DNA of 64,000 nucleotides from Salvia splendens. Taxonomy: Eukaryota > Streptophyta > Magnoliopsida > Lamiales > Lamiaceae. The stretch is taken from positions 17,764,589 to 17,828,588 of the forward strand of contig NC_056052.1 in NCBI RefSeq assembly GCF_004379255.2. Direction: 5' to 3'. Shown one piece after another: positions 11,860-23,051 of this stretch. The translations under genes were made by a program, and so were the position numbers. Position 1 is the stretch's first letter; each line of letters opens with the position of its first letter. A model generated the notes under the pieces. That model saw only the letters and a program-made list of their open reading frames with translations. It ran no database searches and was not told the DNA's origin.

Positions 11860-14496
11860 TGTCACGCCCGCATTTCCTAAGGATAGGAAGTACGGTGGAC
11901 CGCGACTAGGGGAGGAATAAAGAAGCGGGGAAGAAAGGGGAGAACAGGAATATTTGACCCAAAAGCGTTTATTAAAAAGAAGTTCACTTCAAACATTGTA
12001 CTAAGAAGACATTTCTAAAGTTAATGTAAACAGAGTTAAATAAAAACAATGTATCGGATTACAAAGCAGCGGAAAAGACCAAAAGACAGATGATGCCGGG
12101 TATGACGACACGACACCATCCAAAAGACCATGTAAAACACTCATTTGGCTTTCACTGCTCAACATCCGTCATCCCCATCGCCGCTCAACCTGCACATTAA
12201 GAAAACAACATGCAGGGCTGAGTACTTATTGCACTCAGTGGACACACGCCAAAATCATAGTTTGTCATGCCACCTCAGTGTAACCTTGGGGTTTTAAGTG
12301 TAAGAAAGTAACCCAAGTACACAAAATATATTTCATAAATTCGACTGCGCAGTCATTTTCAGATATTGCCACCCTTATTCCCACTATCATACACTATCTG
12401 AACCAACCGTGACAAGGGGCGTGGCCACACCCCAGGTCAACTAGACCGGCCAACTTGCTCTCAGATGGCTCCCGGTCTCGTGTACACTAGCCTGAGGGTT
12501 CGCAGCCCAACAGACCCGAATTCGATTAAACATATGTGGAAAACCACTTCAGATAGGTTTCAAAACAAAACAATTGGCAAGACAAACAGTTCGCCTCCAT
12601 AAACATTTCCGGAACAAAGTCCGTATTTAAAGATAACCCACATAAAAGTAGGGTAGAAAAGCCCACCTCGATTGCTTAGCTTTTAAAACAGTTCCCTTCA
12701 ACCACACTTTCCTCGTAAAAGATCACCCTTTTTGAAAGATAAATAAATCATGATTAGAGTCAGGGTAGACGATGTTTAAACGACAATGCATGATTCCTAC
12801 GTGGACGACTTCAACATCTAGCACGTTACACGAACACACACTTAACAACATCTCATAAGCCAAACACACAAAGACACGCCCGAAAACACACCCCGCACGC
12901 ACCCAACACGCAAACGACGTACTCAAAACGCGCACACGACACACACACAACACTCAAACTCCTGGCATACCCTTACTGTGCAACGGCTCACTTGGCTCGG
13001 AAAAGGTTCGGAAAAAGCTCGGAAAAAGGATCGGCGTCTCGGCCTGGCTCGGTGTCTCGGCCGCCTGGCTCGGCACCTCGGCCGACCGTCTCGGCCGCCT
13101 GGCTCGGCACCTCGGCCGACCGTCTCGGCTGCCTGGCTCGGCACCTCGGCCGCCTGGCTCGGCACCTCGGCCGACCGTCTCGGCCGCCTGGCTCGGCACC
13201 TCGGCCGCCTGTCTCGGCACAGCTCGGCACCTGTCTCGGCACAGCTCGGCACCTGTCTCGGCACAGCTCGGCACTTGTCTCGGCACAGCTTGGCACCTGT
13301 CTCGGCACAGCTCGGCACCTGTCTCGGCACAGCTCGGCACCTGTCTCGGCACAGCTCGGCACATGTCTCGGCACAGCTCGGCACCTGTCTCGGCACAGCT
13401 CGGCACCTGTCTCGGCACAGCTCGGCACCTCGGCCGACCATCTCGGCCGTCCGGTTCGGCACCTCGGCCGACCGTCTCGGCCGCCTGTTCGGCACCTCGG
13501 CCGACCATCTCGGCCGTCCGGCTCGGCACCTCGACCGACCGTCTCGGCCGCCTGCTCGGCACCTCGGCCGACCACCTCGGCCGTCTGCTCGGCACCTAGT
13601 TTACACCCCTTTTCCTCTGACCCCCGATTCTCAAACCCTATACGACAAACACACCACGCATTCTACATCCCAAAACACACCCAAACACCTGGGATCATCC
13701 CTTCCAGACTCTCCACAAATCTGCCCTAGGCTGAACCCAACAACTCTCGGCCAACACACACGAAAACTCTCGAACCAAACACTGATTCCTCTGAGCCATC
13801 TCTTGGCCAAACACACCCACATACATCACAAAAGCACAACACTCAGAAACCCAACCATTGCACATGAAAACATCACCCAGAACACACCACACGCAGAACT
13901 GCGCAGTTTACTTGCAAAAATCATAGTAAAATCATACGACATCCAATGAAGCTGAAATTTACACACCACACCGAAGACACATCCAAGTTTAAACGGTTAA
14001 AATTTCGTACCAAAAGGAGATCGTTTGCTCAGTCAAAACGGGGTCGGAACCCACTGTCAGTTACTAACAAAACATGCTCGACAACAACACATAATCACAA
14101 AACCTATTCAGCATCTAAACCTTCCCAAAACGTCCTACATGCATGTTTTTCGAATTAAACGAGAGTTGAGGCCTTGTATTACCTTTCCCGGATAGTTCAA
14201 CGTAGTGTAAAAGCTTTACTTCCTCTTACGACTCCGATTCGCGACGAAGGAGGGTATCACCTTGAGGAATCCAAGAAGATGATGAGAGGGAGTGAATGGA
14301 AGAAGGTAAAAACCGAGAGGGAGAAGGGAGGAAGCTTACCGGTGTTGAGATTGTGAGGGAGAAGAGAGAACCGATGATTGATTGTGATTGGGAAGGGAAA
14401 GATATCGGTTTTGTGGGAGTGGGGGGGGGTTGAGAAGATCGTGGGGTGAGGGAGAGAACCGAGAGAGAGAGGGAGAGAGAGAGAGAGATATTTAAT
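11860..14496 (-). repeat. Left arm of the 5.4-kb inverted repeat (reversed LTR-like)
   Basis: It starts TGTCACGCCCGCATTTCC, the reverse of an LTR end. It runs to the GAGATATTTAATT sequence at 14485-14496 and pairs with 14630-17314. Anchor points: GAGAGTTGAGGCC at 14161 pairs with 14953-14965, and CAACGTAGTG near 14199 pairs with CACTACGTTG near 14920. The outer part resembles the 3' half of the element C LTR; the inner part, including the tandem GC-rich repeats, does not. The arms differ by scattered substitutions and small indels. Confidence 0.93.
13036..13600. repeat. GC-rich tandem repeats, left arm
   Basis: At about 13205-13430, roughly ten copies of a 22-bp unit with the core GGCACAGCTCGGCACCTGTC. 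On both sides are longer units with CTCGGCCGACCGTCTCGGCC. All six frames are open here, giving many long but meaningless ORFs. Confidence 0.9.
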
Positions 14497-14629
14497 TAAA
14501 GGGTGTTTGCTTTTTGTGAATATCTTGTTTAAGATATGGTGTGGTATGTTTTATTTGTTTTACTTTATTTATGGGTGTGAATTTTTAGTTTATGGTTTTT
14601 GAAAAGCAAATTAATATCCTAATTAATAA
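14497..14629. other. Loop of the inverted repeat
   Basis: About 133 bp of AT-rich sequence between the two arms. It ends with TTAATATCCTAATTAATAAA and has no partner in the arms. It would be the loop of the RNA hairpin. CT/GA-rich runs flank it on both sides (about 14458-14488 and 14638-14665). Confidence 0.85.
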
Positions 14630-17314
14630 ATTAAATATCTCTCTCTCTCTCTCCCTCTCTCTCTCGGTTCTCTCCCTCACCCCACGATCTTCTCAACCCC
14701 CCCCCACTCCCACAAAACCGATATCTTTCCCTTCCCAATCACAATCAATCATCGGTTCTCTCTTCTCCCTCACAATCTCAACACCGGTAAGCTTCCTCCC
14801 TTCTCCCTCTCGGTTTTTACCTTCTTCCATTCACTCCCTCTCATCATCTTCTTGGATTCCTCAAGGTGATACCCTCCTTCGTCGTGAATCGGAGTCGTAA
14901 GAGGAAGTAAAGCTTTTACACTACGTTGAACTATCCGGGAAAGGTAATACAAGGCCTCAACTCTCGTTTAATTCGAAAAACATGCATGTAGGACGTTTTG
15001 GGAAGGTTTAGATGCTGAATAGGTTTTGTGATTATGTGTTGTTGTCGAGCATGTTTTGTTAGTAACTGACAGTGGGTTCCGACCCCGTTTTGACTGAGCA
15101 AACGATCTCCTTTTGGTACGAAATTTTAACCGTATAAACTTGGATGTGTCTTCGGTGTGGTGTGTAAATTTTCAGCTTCATTGGATGTCGTATGATTTTA
15201 CTATGATTTTTGCAAGTAAACTGCGCAGTTCTGCGTGTGGTGTGTTCTGGGTGATGTTTTCATGTGCAATGGTTGGGTTTCTGAGTGTTGTGCTTTTGTG
15301 ATGTATGTGGGTGTGTTTGGCCAAGAGATGGCTCGGAGGAATCAGTGTTTGGTTCGAGAGTTTTCGTGTGTGTTGGCCGAGAGTTGTTGGGTTCAGCCTA
15401 GGGCAGATTTGTGGAGAGTCTGGAAGGGATGATCCCAGGTGTTTGGGTGTGTTTTGGGATGTAGAATGCGTGGTGTGTTTGTCGTATAGGGTTTGAGAAT
15501 CGGGGGTCAGAGGAAAAGGGGTGTAAACTAGGTGCCGAGCAGACGGCCGAGGTGGTCGGCCGAGGTGCCGAGCAGGCGGCCGAGACGGTCGGTCGAGGTG
15601 CCGAGCCGGACGGCCGAGATGGTCGGCCGAGGTGCCGAACAGGCGGCCGAGACGGACGGCCGAGATGGTCGGCCGAGGTGCCGAACAGGCGGCCGAGACG
15701 GTCGGCCGAGGTGCCGAACCGGACGGCCGAGATGGTCGGCCGAGGTGCCGAGCTGTGCCGAGACAGGTGCCGAGCTGTGCCGAGACAGGTGCCGAGCTGT
15801 GCCGAGACATGTGCCGAGCTGTGCCGAGACAGGTGCCGAGCTGTGCCGAGACAGGTGCCGAGCTGTGCCGAGACAGGTGCCGAGCTGTGCCGAGACAAGT
15901 GCCGAGCTGTGCCGAGACAGGTGCCGAGCTGTGCCGAGACAGGTGCCGAGCTGTGCCGAGACAGGCGGCCGAGGTGCCGAGCCAGGCGGCCGAGACGGTC
16001 GGCCGAGGTGCCGAGCCAGGCGGCCGAGGTGCCGAGCCAGGCGGCCGAGACGGTCGGCCGAGGTGCCGAGCCAGGCGGCCGAGACGGTCGGCCGAGGTGC
16101 CGAGCCAGGCGGCCGAGACACCGAGCCAGGCCGAGACGCCGATCCTTTTTCCGAGCTTTTTCCGAACCTTTTCCGAGCCAAGTGAGCCGTTGCACAGTAA
16201 GGGTATGCCAGGAGTTTGAGTGTTGTGTGTGTGTCGTGTGCGCGTTTTGAGTACGTCGTATGCGTGTCGGGTGCGTGCGGGGTGTGTTTTCGGGCGTGTC
16301 TTTGTGTGTTTGGCTTATGAGATGTTGTTAAGTGTGTGTTCGTGTAACGTGCTAGATGTTGAAGTCGTCCACGTAGGAATCATGCATTGTCGTTTAAACA
16401 TCGTCTACCCTGACTCTAATCATGATTTATTTATCTTTCAAAAAGGGTGATCTTTTACGAGGAAAGTGTGGTTGAAGGGAACTGTTTTAAAAGCTAAGCA
16501 ATCGAGGTGGACTTTTCTACCCTACTTTTATGTGGGTTATCTTTAAATACGGACTTTGTTCCGGAAATGTTTATGGAGGTGAACTGTTTGTCTTGCCAAT
16601 TGTTTTGTTTTGAAACCTATCTGAAGTGGTTTACCACATATGTTTAATCGAATTCGGGTCTGTTGGGCTGCGAACCCTCAGGCTAGTGTACACGAGACCG
16701 GGAGCCATCTGAGAGCAAGTTGGCCGGTCTAGTTGACCTGGGGTGTGGCCACGCCACTCCCCTTGTCATGGTTGGATCAGATAGTGTATGATAGTGGGAA
16801 TAAGGGTGGCAATATCTGAAAATGACTGCGCAGTCGAATTTATGAAATATATTTTGGTGTACTTGGGTTATTTTCATTACACTCAAAACCCCAATGTTAT
16901 ACTGTTATGGCATGACAAACTATGATTTTGGCGTGTGTCCACTGAGTGCGATAAGTACTCAGCCCTGCATGTTGTTTTCTTAATGTGCAGGTTGAGCGGC
17001 GATGGGGATGACGGATGTTGAGCAGTGAAAGCCAAATGAGTGTTTTTACTTGGTCTTTTGGATGGTGTCGTGTCGTCATACCCGGCATCATCTGTCTTTT
17101 GGTCTTTTCCGCTGCTTTGTAATCCGATACATTGTTTTTATTTAACTCTGTTTACATTAACTTTAGAAATGTCTTCTTAGTACAATGTTTGAAGTGAACT
17201 TCTTTTTAATAAATGCTTTTGGATCAAATATTCCTGTTCTCCCCTTTCTTCCCCGCTTCTTTATTCCTCCCCTAGTCGCGGTCCACCGTACTTCCTATCC
17301 TTAGGAAATGCGGG
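14630..17314 (+). repeat. Right arm of the inverted repeat (forward LTR-like)
   Basis: Reverse complement of 11860-14496. Its outer part (about 16490-17314) matches the 3' half of the element C LTR and ends TAGGAAATGCGGG, after which LTR similarity stops: the CGTGACA end is missing and internal sequence follows. As an LTR it is therefore clipped at the 3' end and lacks the TGTAACACC start. Confidence 0.93.
15535..16140. repeat. GC-rich tandem repeats, right arm
   Basis: Reverse-complement counterpart of 13036-13600, with 22-bp units (TGCCGAGCTGTGCCGAGACA core) and longer GGCCGAGACGGTCGG units. Copy number differs slightly from the left arm: an extra unit near 15645-15690 and one fewer elsewhere. 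Confidence 0.9.
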
Positions 17315-17614
17315 TTATGAGATAATGAAATGTGTTGCGACCTTAGAGTGCCTAAGGCGTAGGCCTAGTTGACCGCGCAAATAATAGTTGAAAACTTTAC
17401 CATTGCTTTCCCGAGCAATGAAACGAACGAGAATCTGAAAGTTTGGGGTGAACCCCTAAATTGATCGAGGCACGACGAGACAAGGAGATCGAGAGTGCGA
17501 ATGGAGGCCGGTGGACCATGAAACTTTTTCTTGGAATTGCGTGAAACTTTGGAGCAAGCCATTCGAAGGACGTAAGCAAATTTCGGGACGAAATTTTTGT
17601 TAAGGTGGGTAGAT
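17315..17614 (+). other. 3' internal remnant of element C
   Basis: About 300 bp between the right arm and the 3' LTR. It ends with AATTTCGGGACGAAATTT and GTTAAGGTGGGTAGAT, the typical end of a Tekay/Del-type gypsy interior including the polypurine-like run. No pol domain is readable. Probably all that remains of the autonomous ancestor's 3' end. Confidence 0.6.
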
Positions 17615-20061
17615 TGTAACACCCCGACTTTTTCTACTCTTTTTATTGTGTTCTTGAAAGGACCGTCGTTTGTACACTTGAAAATTTTTTTCGACCTTGT
17701 TTCTTTTGTCGAGAGAATAATTTTACAATTTGGCTTTGGGCTATTAATTTTAAGAGTGTTGGGTCATCCAAATTTTCTTATTCTTTAACCAACTTAGCCA
17801 AACTCTACAATTTACATGTTGGGCCCAATTTCATCAAAGAACTTTAAGTTTCCAAGCCAATTCATTTTATTTGGAAACCACACTTTGAAGCCCAAGTTTT
17901 TTTCTTCTTCTTTCGTTCTTTCTTCTTCTTTCTTCCCATGACCGACGGTTTTCTTCATCCCCCATGATCGACGGTTTTCTTCCACTCCCCACTTCCTCAT
18001 CATTACCTACACCCTCCCCAAGCCCTCTAGCACCACTCACTACTCTCTTTTGGCAAAAAAAAAAGAGAGAAGAGTGAGGCAGCGGCGATGAGGAAGAGAA
18101 ATGGCGACGTTAGAAGCGTGAGGGCTCCGGTTCAATCGAACGCAGCAACGTCAGTTCAGCGGCAACGATCCAGCAGTGGCGACGAACAGTGGCCCCCTTG
18201 CTGCGTTTTGAAAACTGAAACGAAAGAACATATTTTTGAAGGAGAACTTATCTTTCGGGGCGGTTCGGAGTTGGTTCGGGGCTGTTCGGAGATGTTTCAG
18301 GGGCTGCCGTGTCGTTTCGAGGTTGAATCGGTGAGGAACGATGGCTGTCCGAACAGCAAACAGACAATGCAGTGGCTAATGGCGAATGACGGCGACGCTG
18401 CGAGACCTTCGACTGCACAGCAGCGACGACGCAGCAGCGCCGAGCGTCTGTGGTGGACACGGGTGACGAATCGGAGTCAGCAGCGGCGACGTCGGCGGCG
18501 AACAGGCTGACCAACGGGCAGTAGCCGACGACGACCGATCTGGACCGTGAGTTGCAGAGTTTACAGTGATGGAACAAAACGAATTGATAGAGAGATGAGT
18601 GATGGTGGTCGAAAGAGGAAAGGGAGCGACGGCGGAGCAGCAACGTTCGTACAGCAGCGTCTCCCGGCTCTGTGCAGCAGCCAACAACAGCAACAACGTG
18701 CAGCAACGGGCCGAACAGCGATGGCACCGCTCGTCTGCTCGACGAATTCCGAACAGTAAGTTCCGACACGTTTTTGACCGACCAAATGAACTCCGATTTG
18801 ACCAATTCTTTTTCCTGAGTAAACTTCATGATGTCTTCTATTTTGTGTGTAAATTTCAACCCTTTTGGATTAAAGATGAATTTTTGGTGAATTTTTGAAG
18901 TTAACTGCGCAACTCTGCCGAAAATGTTTTCTCGACCAGTAGGTTACGTGGTTGTTTTAACTGACCTAAAAGGGGTATTTGGACATGAAATTTTAACTGG
19001 AAGTCCTTTGATGAGTCTTCTGTATTGTGGTAAAGTTTTAGCCCCAACAGAAGTCGGATGATTTTTAAATGATTTTTATAAAATCGTTGCGCAGTGCTGC
19101 CAGTTTTCAAATGAAATTATATATGTGATGAAGTGATAGGATATGCAAAGATGTATGTTATGATGTGATTTATGTGATTGGAAAATATGTTGATATATGT
19201 GCTATGTAAATTTTTTAAAGGTGAAACATCGCAAGTGAATCGTGATCGCAAGGGAAAGAAATTGTTTTCGGTTTAAGCACTCGAGGTGGGCTTTTCTACC
19301 CTACTATTTTGTGGGTTATCTTTAATACGGACTCTGTTCCGGAAATGTTTATGGAGATGAACTGTTTGTCTTGCCAACTGTTTTGTTTTGAAACCTATCT
19401 GAAGTGGTTTACCACATATGTTTAATCGAATTCGGGTCTGTTGGGCTGCGAACCCTCAGGCTAGTGTACACGAGATCGGGAGCCATCTGAGAGCAAGTTG
19501 GCCGGTCTAGTTGACCTGGGGTGTGGCCACGCCCCTTGTCACCCGTTGGATCAGATAGTGTATGATGGTGGGAATAAGGGTGGCAATATCTGAAAATGAC
19601 TGCGCAGTCGAATTTTATGAAATATGTTTTAGTGTACTTGGGTTATTTTCTTACACTTAAAACCCCAAGGTTACACTGATATGGCATGACAAACTATGTT
19701 TTTGGCGTGTGTCCACTGAGTGCAATAAGTACTCAGCCCTGCATATTGTTTTTCTTAATGTGCAGATTGAGCGGTGACGAGCGCGGTGGGTGTTGAGCAT
19801 AAAAGTGAAGAATGTCTATCAAATGTTCAGAATATGTTGTGTCTTCATACATAGCATTATTCTACTCTCGAGACGCTTCCGCTATATATTGTTACTTTTG
19901 AGCTGTCGATTGTAGAGATACTCTGATTGTATTCGAGCTATTCCCATTTGTTTCGGGCTATGGTCGAGTTCTGTTATTTTCCCCTTTCTTCCCCGCTTCT
20001 TTAATCCTCCCCTAGTCGCGATCAACCGTGTTTTCTATCCTTAGAAAATGCGGGCGTGACA
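17615..20061 (+). repeat. 3' LTR of element C (2447 bp)
   Basis: Nearly identical to 8757-11204, ending GCGGGCGTGACA. It is followed directly by the AAGAA target duplication and the resumed copia B RNase H. Confidence 0.95.
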
Positions 20062-20370
20062 AAGAACTTCCTTATGGATTTAGGTGTGGTTTCGAATCTG
20101 CCCAAGAGCATCACTATTTATTGTGACAATTGTGGTGCTGTGGCAAACTCGAAAGAACCAAGAGCTCACAAAGCGAGCAAACACATAAAGCGGAAGTATC
20201 ATATATTTAGAGATATAGTGCAGAGAGGAGACATACAAGTGGTCAAGATTGCGTCGGAGAAGAACCTGGCAGATCCTTTTACAAAAGCATTGGCGGTGAA
20301 ACCGTTCGAACGCCACGTTGAAGGGATGGAAGTTCGACTCATACAAGACCTCAACTCGCTTTCAGTATAA
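20062..20370 (+). pseudogene. Copia B RNase H, C-terminal part
   Basis: This continues the RNase H interrupted at 8756. It reads NFLMDLGVVSNLPKSITIYC, with the conserved DN after YC, then HKASKHIKRKYHIFRDIVQR and LADPFTKAL, ending at TAA 20368-20370. These are the standard C-terminal signatures of a copia polyprotein. This fragment itself has no stop. Confidence 0.92.
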
Positions 20371-20448
20371 GTGGGAGAAATTTTAAGACGTGTGCACTAC
20401 CATGTTGTATACTCAAAATCACCTTTCGAGTATACTCATTTTGAGTAT

Positions 20449-20459
20449 AAGTGGGAGAC
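20449..20459 (+). other. Polypurine tract of element B
   Basis: AAGTGGGAGAC ends directly before the 3' LTR start TGTTAGGG. It is the usual plus-strand primer of copia elements. A degenerate earlier copy of AAGTGGGAGA lies near 20370, within a short duplicated stretch containing CACCTTTCGAGTATA. Confidence 0.8.
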
Positions 20460-21924
20460 TGTTAGGGTTTTGTATACTAGAAATCACCTTTCGAGTGATT
20501 GAATACTGTAAAACTCTATATATTCTTTTCCAATGAATGCAACAGATTATTCTTGTCATAATGTTTTTATGTTTTACATTTAATGGATGTTTATTGCATA
20601 TTTAAATGTATAACCGAACATAACAAAGTCTAAGTCTTTGTTTTAGTTGACCGGTTGTGGGCGTCGTCCACTTTAAGGTAACACAGTTAGTTCTGAACAA
20701 AGAAAATAAGAATTTCACAACCTAGATAGACCTAGACTACCTATCGTGAAAGGTTGCAATGACAGTCTGATTATTTCTAAGCCTTATTGAAATAAGATGA
20801 CGTTGGTGTGATATAGCACTGAATTGGATCTAAACGGCAAGACGAGTCTTTATGCTATCTACTGAAAGACGAGGTCTTGATATATAATTTCTTAGTCAAT
20901 GTATGTTAGCATTGAGCATACGATATTGATTATCTACTACTTTGACTTACCAATATGTGCGGGTTTTTCGTAGCCCAACGATCCTGGTATCTTGGGTAGT
21001 GGCAATTAATATCTAGCAGTGCTACGATTGCTATTATATTGAATCGTGCGCAAGGTAAGTCTCGTTTGATAACATCTACAAGTGGAGCTCGAAACATGGT
21101 TTTATTATTTAGAACCTATCTAGTTGGAGTTTGATTACTCTATGCATACTATATAAGCGTTTCTTGCTAAGTCCACTCTCGGAGTTTATAATATGTTAAT
21201 TAATTAAGTCCATAGCAGATATTGATTAATTAATGAATGTTTCTATCTTAAGCACATGAAATAAATGACAAACAAATGGAAACCCAGAATACTTGTAATT
21301 TCGGATTTGGATGGGCAGTGCAATATTACTTCTTTAGTGGCTAATTGTAATATTCCAACATAAGCTCATATTAAATTGTGGGTTCAATTTAATTCGTAAA
21401 AAGCTAATTGGGGGATGTCATATCCAAATTCTTCCTTAGATCCCTGACTGTGCCCAATATGTGACTTAATATAAATAGGAGAATAAAGGAGATAGAAAAA
21501 CACTTGTTTTATTTTACAATTTTCGTCCCCCCTATTCCAAGGAGAGGAACGATTTTTGCTCTCCTTCCGTAAGCAGGATTCTGTCTTCTTTATTTAAGTC
21601 CTAGTATTCTGGTGAAATTTGCCCACACAAATATCAGATTACTGTCCGGGATACCAGTCAGAAGATCCGAGATCAAGTACTCAAGATCTTCACGTGGAGA
21701 AGACGCAAGCCATCTTCGATTCTTAACAGAATCAACGAGGTAAATTGGCTAACTCCGTAGCAAGCATGTTTTAGGGATTATTTGTGCCAAAGCATGTTTA
21801 AATTCAAGTTGTGAGCATGATACATGTGAGAATTACGTGAATAGAGTTTATCTAAATAATCTGCTAAATAGATCAAGTTTTATGTGATCCGTTAGAACGC
21901 ACGCTTCCACAGCAAACCCCTACA
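20460..21924 (+). repeat. 3' LTR of copia element B
   Basis: It matches 1791-3258 over its length, ends CCCCTACA and is followed by the ACTTG target duplication. Confidence 0.94.
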
Positions 21925-21929
21925 ACTTG

Positions 21930-22690
21930 AACCTTTGTTAAACACTTGTACACGTTGAGGTGTGTATATGAAGGTTTCTTACCCTTCCACAGTTCATAAG
22001 GAGTCACATCCCTAATTTTTAGTGGAATCTTGTTCGAGATGTAATTTGGGAATAGCAGAGCTTCCCCCCACATGTTCTGGGGTAAACCTTAATTAATCAA
22101 CAGAGCATTCATCATCTCTTCCAGTGTTGGATTTTTGCGTTTAGCAAAACCATTCGACTGAGGAGAATATGGAGCTGTAGTTTGGTGAACTATACCACTT
22201 GCATGACATAATTCTGCAAGCGGTGCTACATACTCACCGCCTCTATCACTTCGAACACTCTTAATTCGACAATTAAGTTGATTTTCGGCTTCATTTTTGA
22301 AGTCTTTGAATGCTTCAATTGCCTCATCTTTACTTCTTAATAAGTAAATATAACAATACCTTGTGCAATCATCAACGAATGTGATGAAATACTTTTTACC
22401 ACTTCTACCGAGCGGAAGGGCAGCTTGGTCATTTTTGCTTCAACACAAACTTCACATTTCTTTTGTGAGTTAAACTCATTAACTTTTAGTAAATCAAGAT
22501 TTACTAATCTTTTTATAGCATTTAGATTCACGTGTCCTAATCTACAATGTCATAAATTGGAGCACTCAAGCAAGTAAGACGAAGAAGCATTCTTATTATC
22601 TTTCACTTGATTCGGTACACAGCCAGTGGCCATTACATTCAGTTTGAACAAGCCATTGGAAAGATAACCTTTTCCAAGGAAAGTATCAAA
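21930..22690 (-). pseudogene. Copia element A integrase (decayed)
   Basis: Upstream half of element A. The minus strand gives [16 protein letters not shown] (zinc-binding end) near 22420-22465, an AELCHASGIVHQTTAPYSPQ-like core with QSNGFAKRKNPT near 22125-22180, and WGEALLFPNYISNKIPLK followed by TPYELWKGKKPSYTHLNVY (21940-22070). Several frames are needed. It runs into the right LTR border of element B; the RT part continues at 1785. Confidence 0.85.
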
Positions 22691-23051
22691 TTTAGATAAA
22701 ATAAACTTGTTTAGAATCAAACACTAGCTTAAAGTCATGACTAACAAGCAGACTACCAGAAACAAGATTTTTACGGATGTCTGGGACATGCAGCACATCC
22801 TTCAGCTTCAGCTCATGACCAGATGTCATTAAGAGCTTCACTTCTCCCATGCCAACGACCTCAGATGAGTCTTGGTTTTCCATGTGGAGCTTCTTCCCTT
22901 TGACTTGCTTGTAGATCGAAAATTGGCTACGATAAGAACACATATGCACAGTAGGTCCGGTGTCAACAAACCAAGCCTTCAGATTTTCAACGTGGTTCAC
23001 TTCAGAAACCACATCAGTCAGATCATCATCGTTGAAGTCTCTCTCGACCAT
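22691..23051 (-). pseudogene. Copia element A protease
   Basis: One open frame of about 119 codons on the minus strand contains [13 protein letters not shown]. This is the copia protease active site with DTGP where DTGA or DSGA is usual, so the catalytic loop is altered. It continues through [18 protein letters not shown], typical of the protease end before the pre-integrase region. Confidence 0.85.

Larger units (their letters stand above)
8757..20061 (+). mobile_element. Nonautonomous gypsy-like LTR element C with giant palindrome
   Basis: An 11.3-kb element with LTRs at 8757-11204 and 17615-20061, a 5-bp target duplication and a tRNA-Met-like primer site. The LTR start TGTAACACCCCGAC and the pre-LTR sequence TTCGGGACGAAATTT resemble Tekay/Del-type Ty3/gypsy elements. 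No gag, protease, RT or integrase can be read inside. Instead the interior holds an LTR-end fragment and a 5.4-kb inverted repeat. I counted only about half a dozen LTR-LTR differences by eye over 2.45 kb, so the insertion is young. It would depend on proteins from related elements. Confidence 0.92.
1791..21924 (+). mobile_element. Ty1/copia LTR retrotransposon B (full length, interrupted)
   Basis: The element has two about 1.47-kb LTRs (1791-3258 and 20460-21924), TG...CA-type ends, a 5-bp target duplication (ACTTG), a tRNA-Met-like primer binding site and a polypurine tract. Domain order gag, zinc knuckle, protease, integrase, RT, RNase H is the Ty1/copia order. The polyprotein has several stops and frameshifts and is split within RNase H by element C. 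By eye the two LTRs differ at some percent of positions, clearly more than the LTRs of element C, as expected if B is older. A truncated relative (element E) lies at 57069-62063 on the minus strand. Confidence 0.95.

Noticed and set aside
13205..13430. CRISPR-like appearance of regularly repeated 22-bp units
   Set aside because: Units are contiguous tandem repeats with no unique spacers, and the DNA is from a plant.
12923..13949. Many overlapping ORFs of 190-323 codons on both strands (also 15178-16250)
   Set aside because: They lie in the GC-rich tandem repeats of the palindrome arms; every frame is open and the products are simple repeats (Arg/Ala/Pro/Cys-rich) without a domain.
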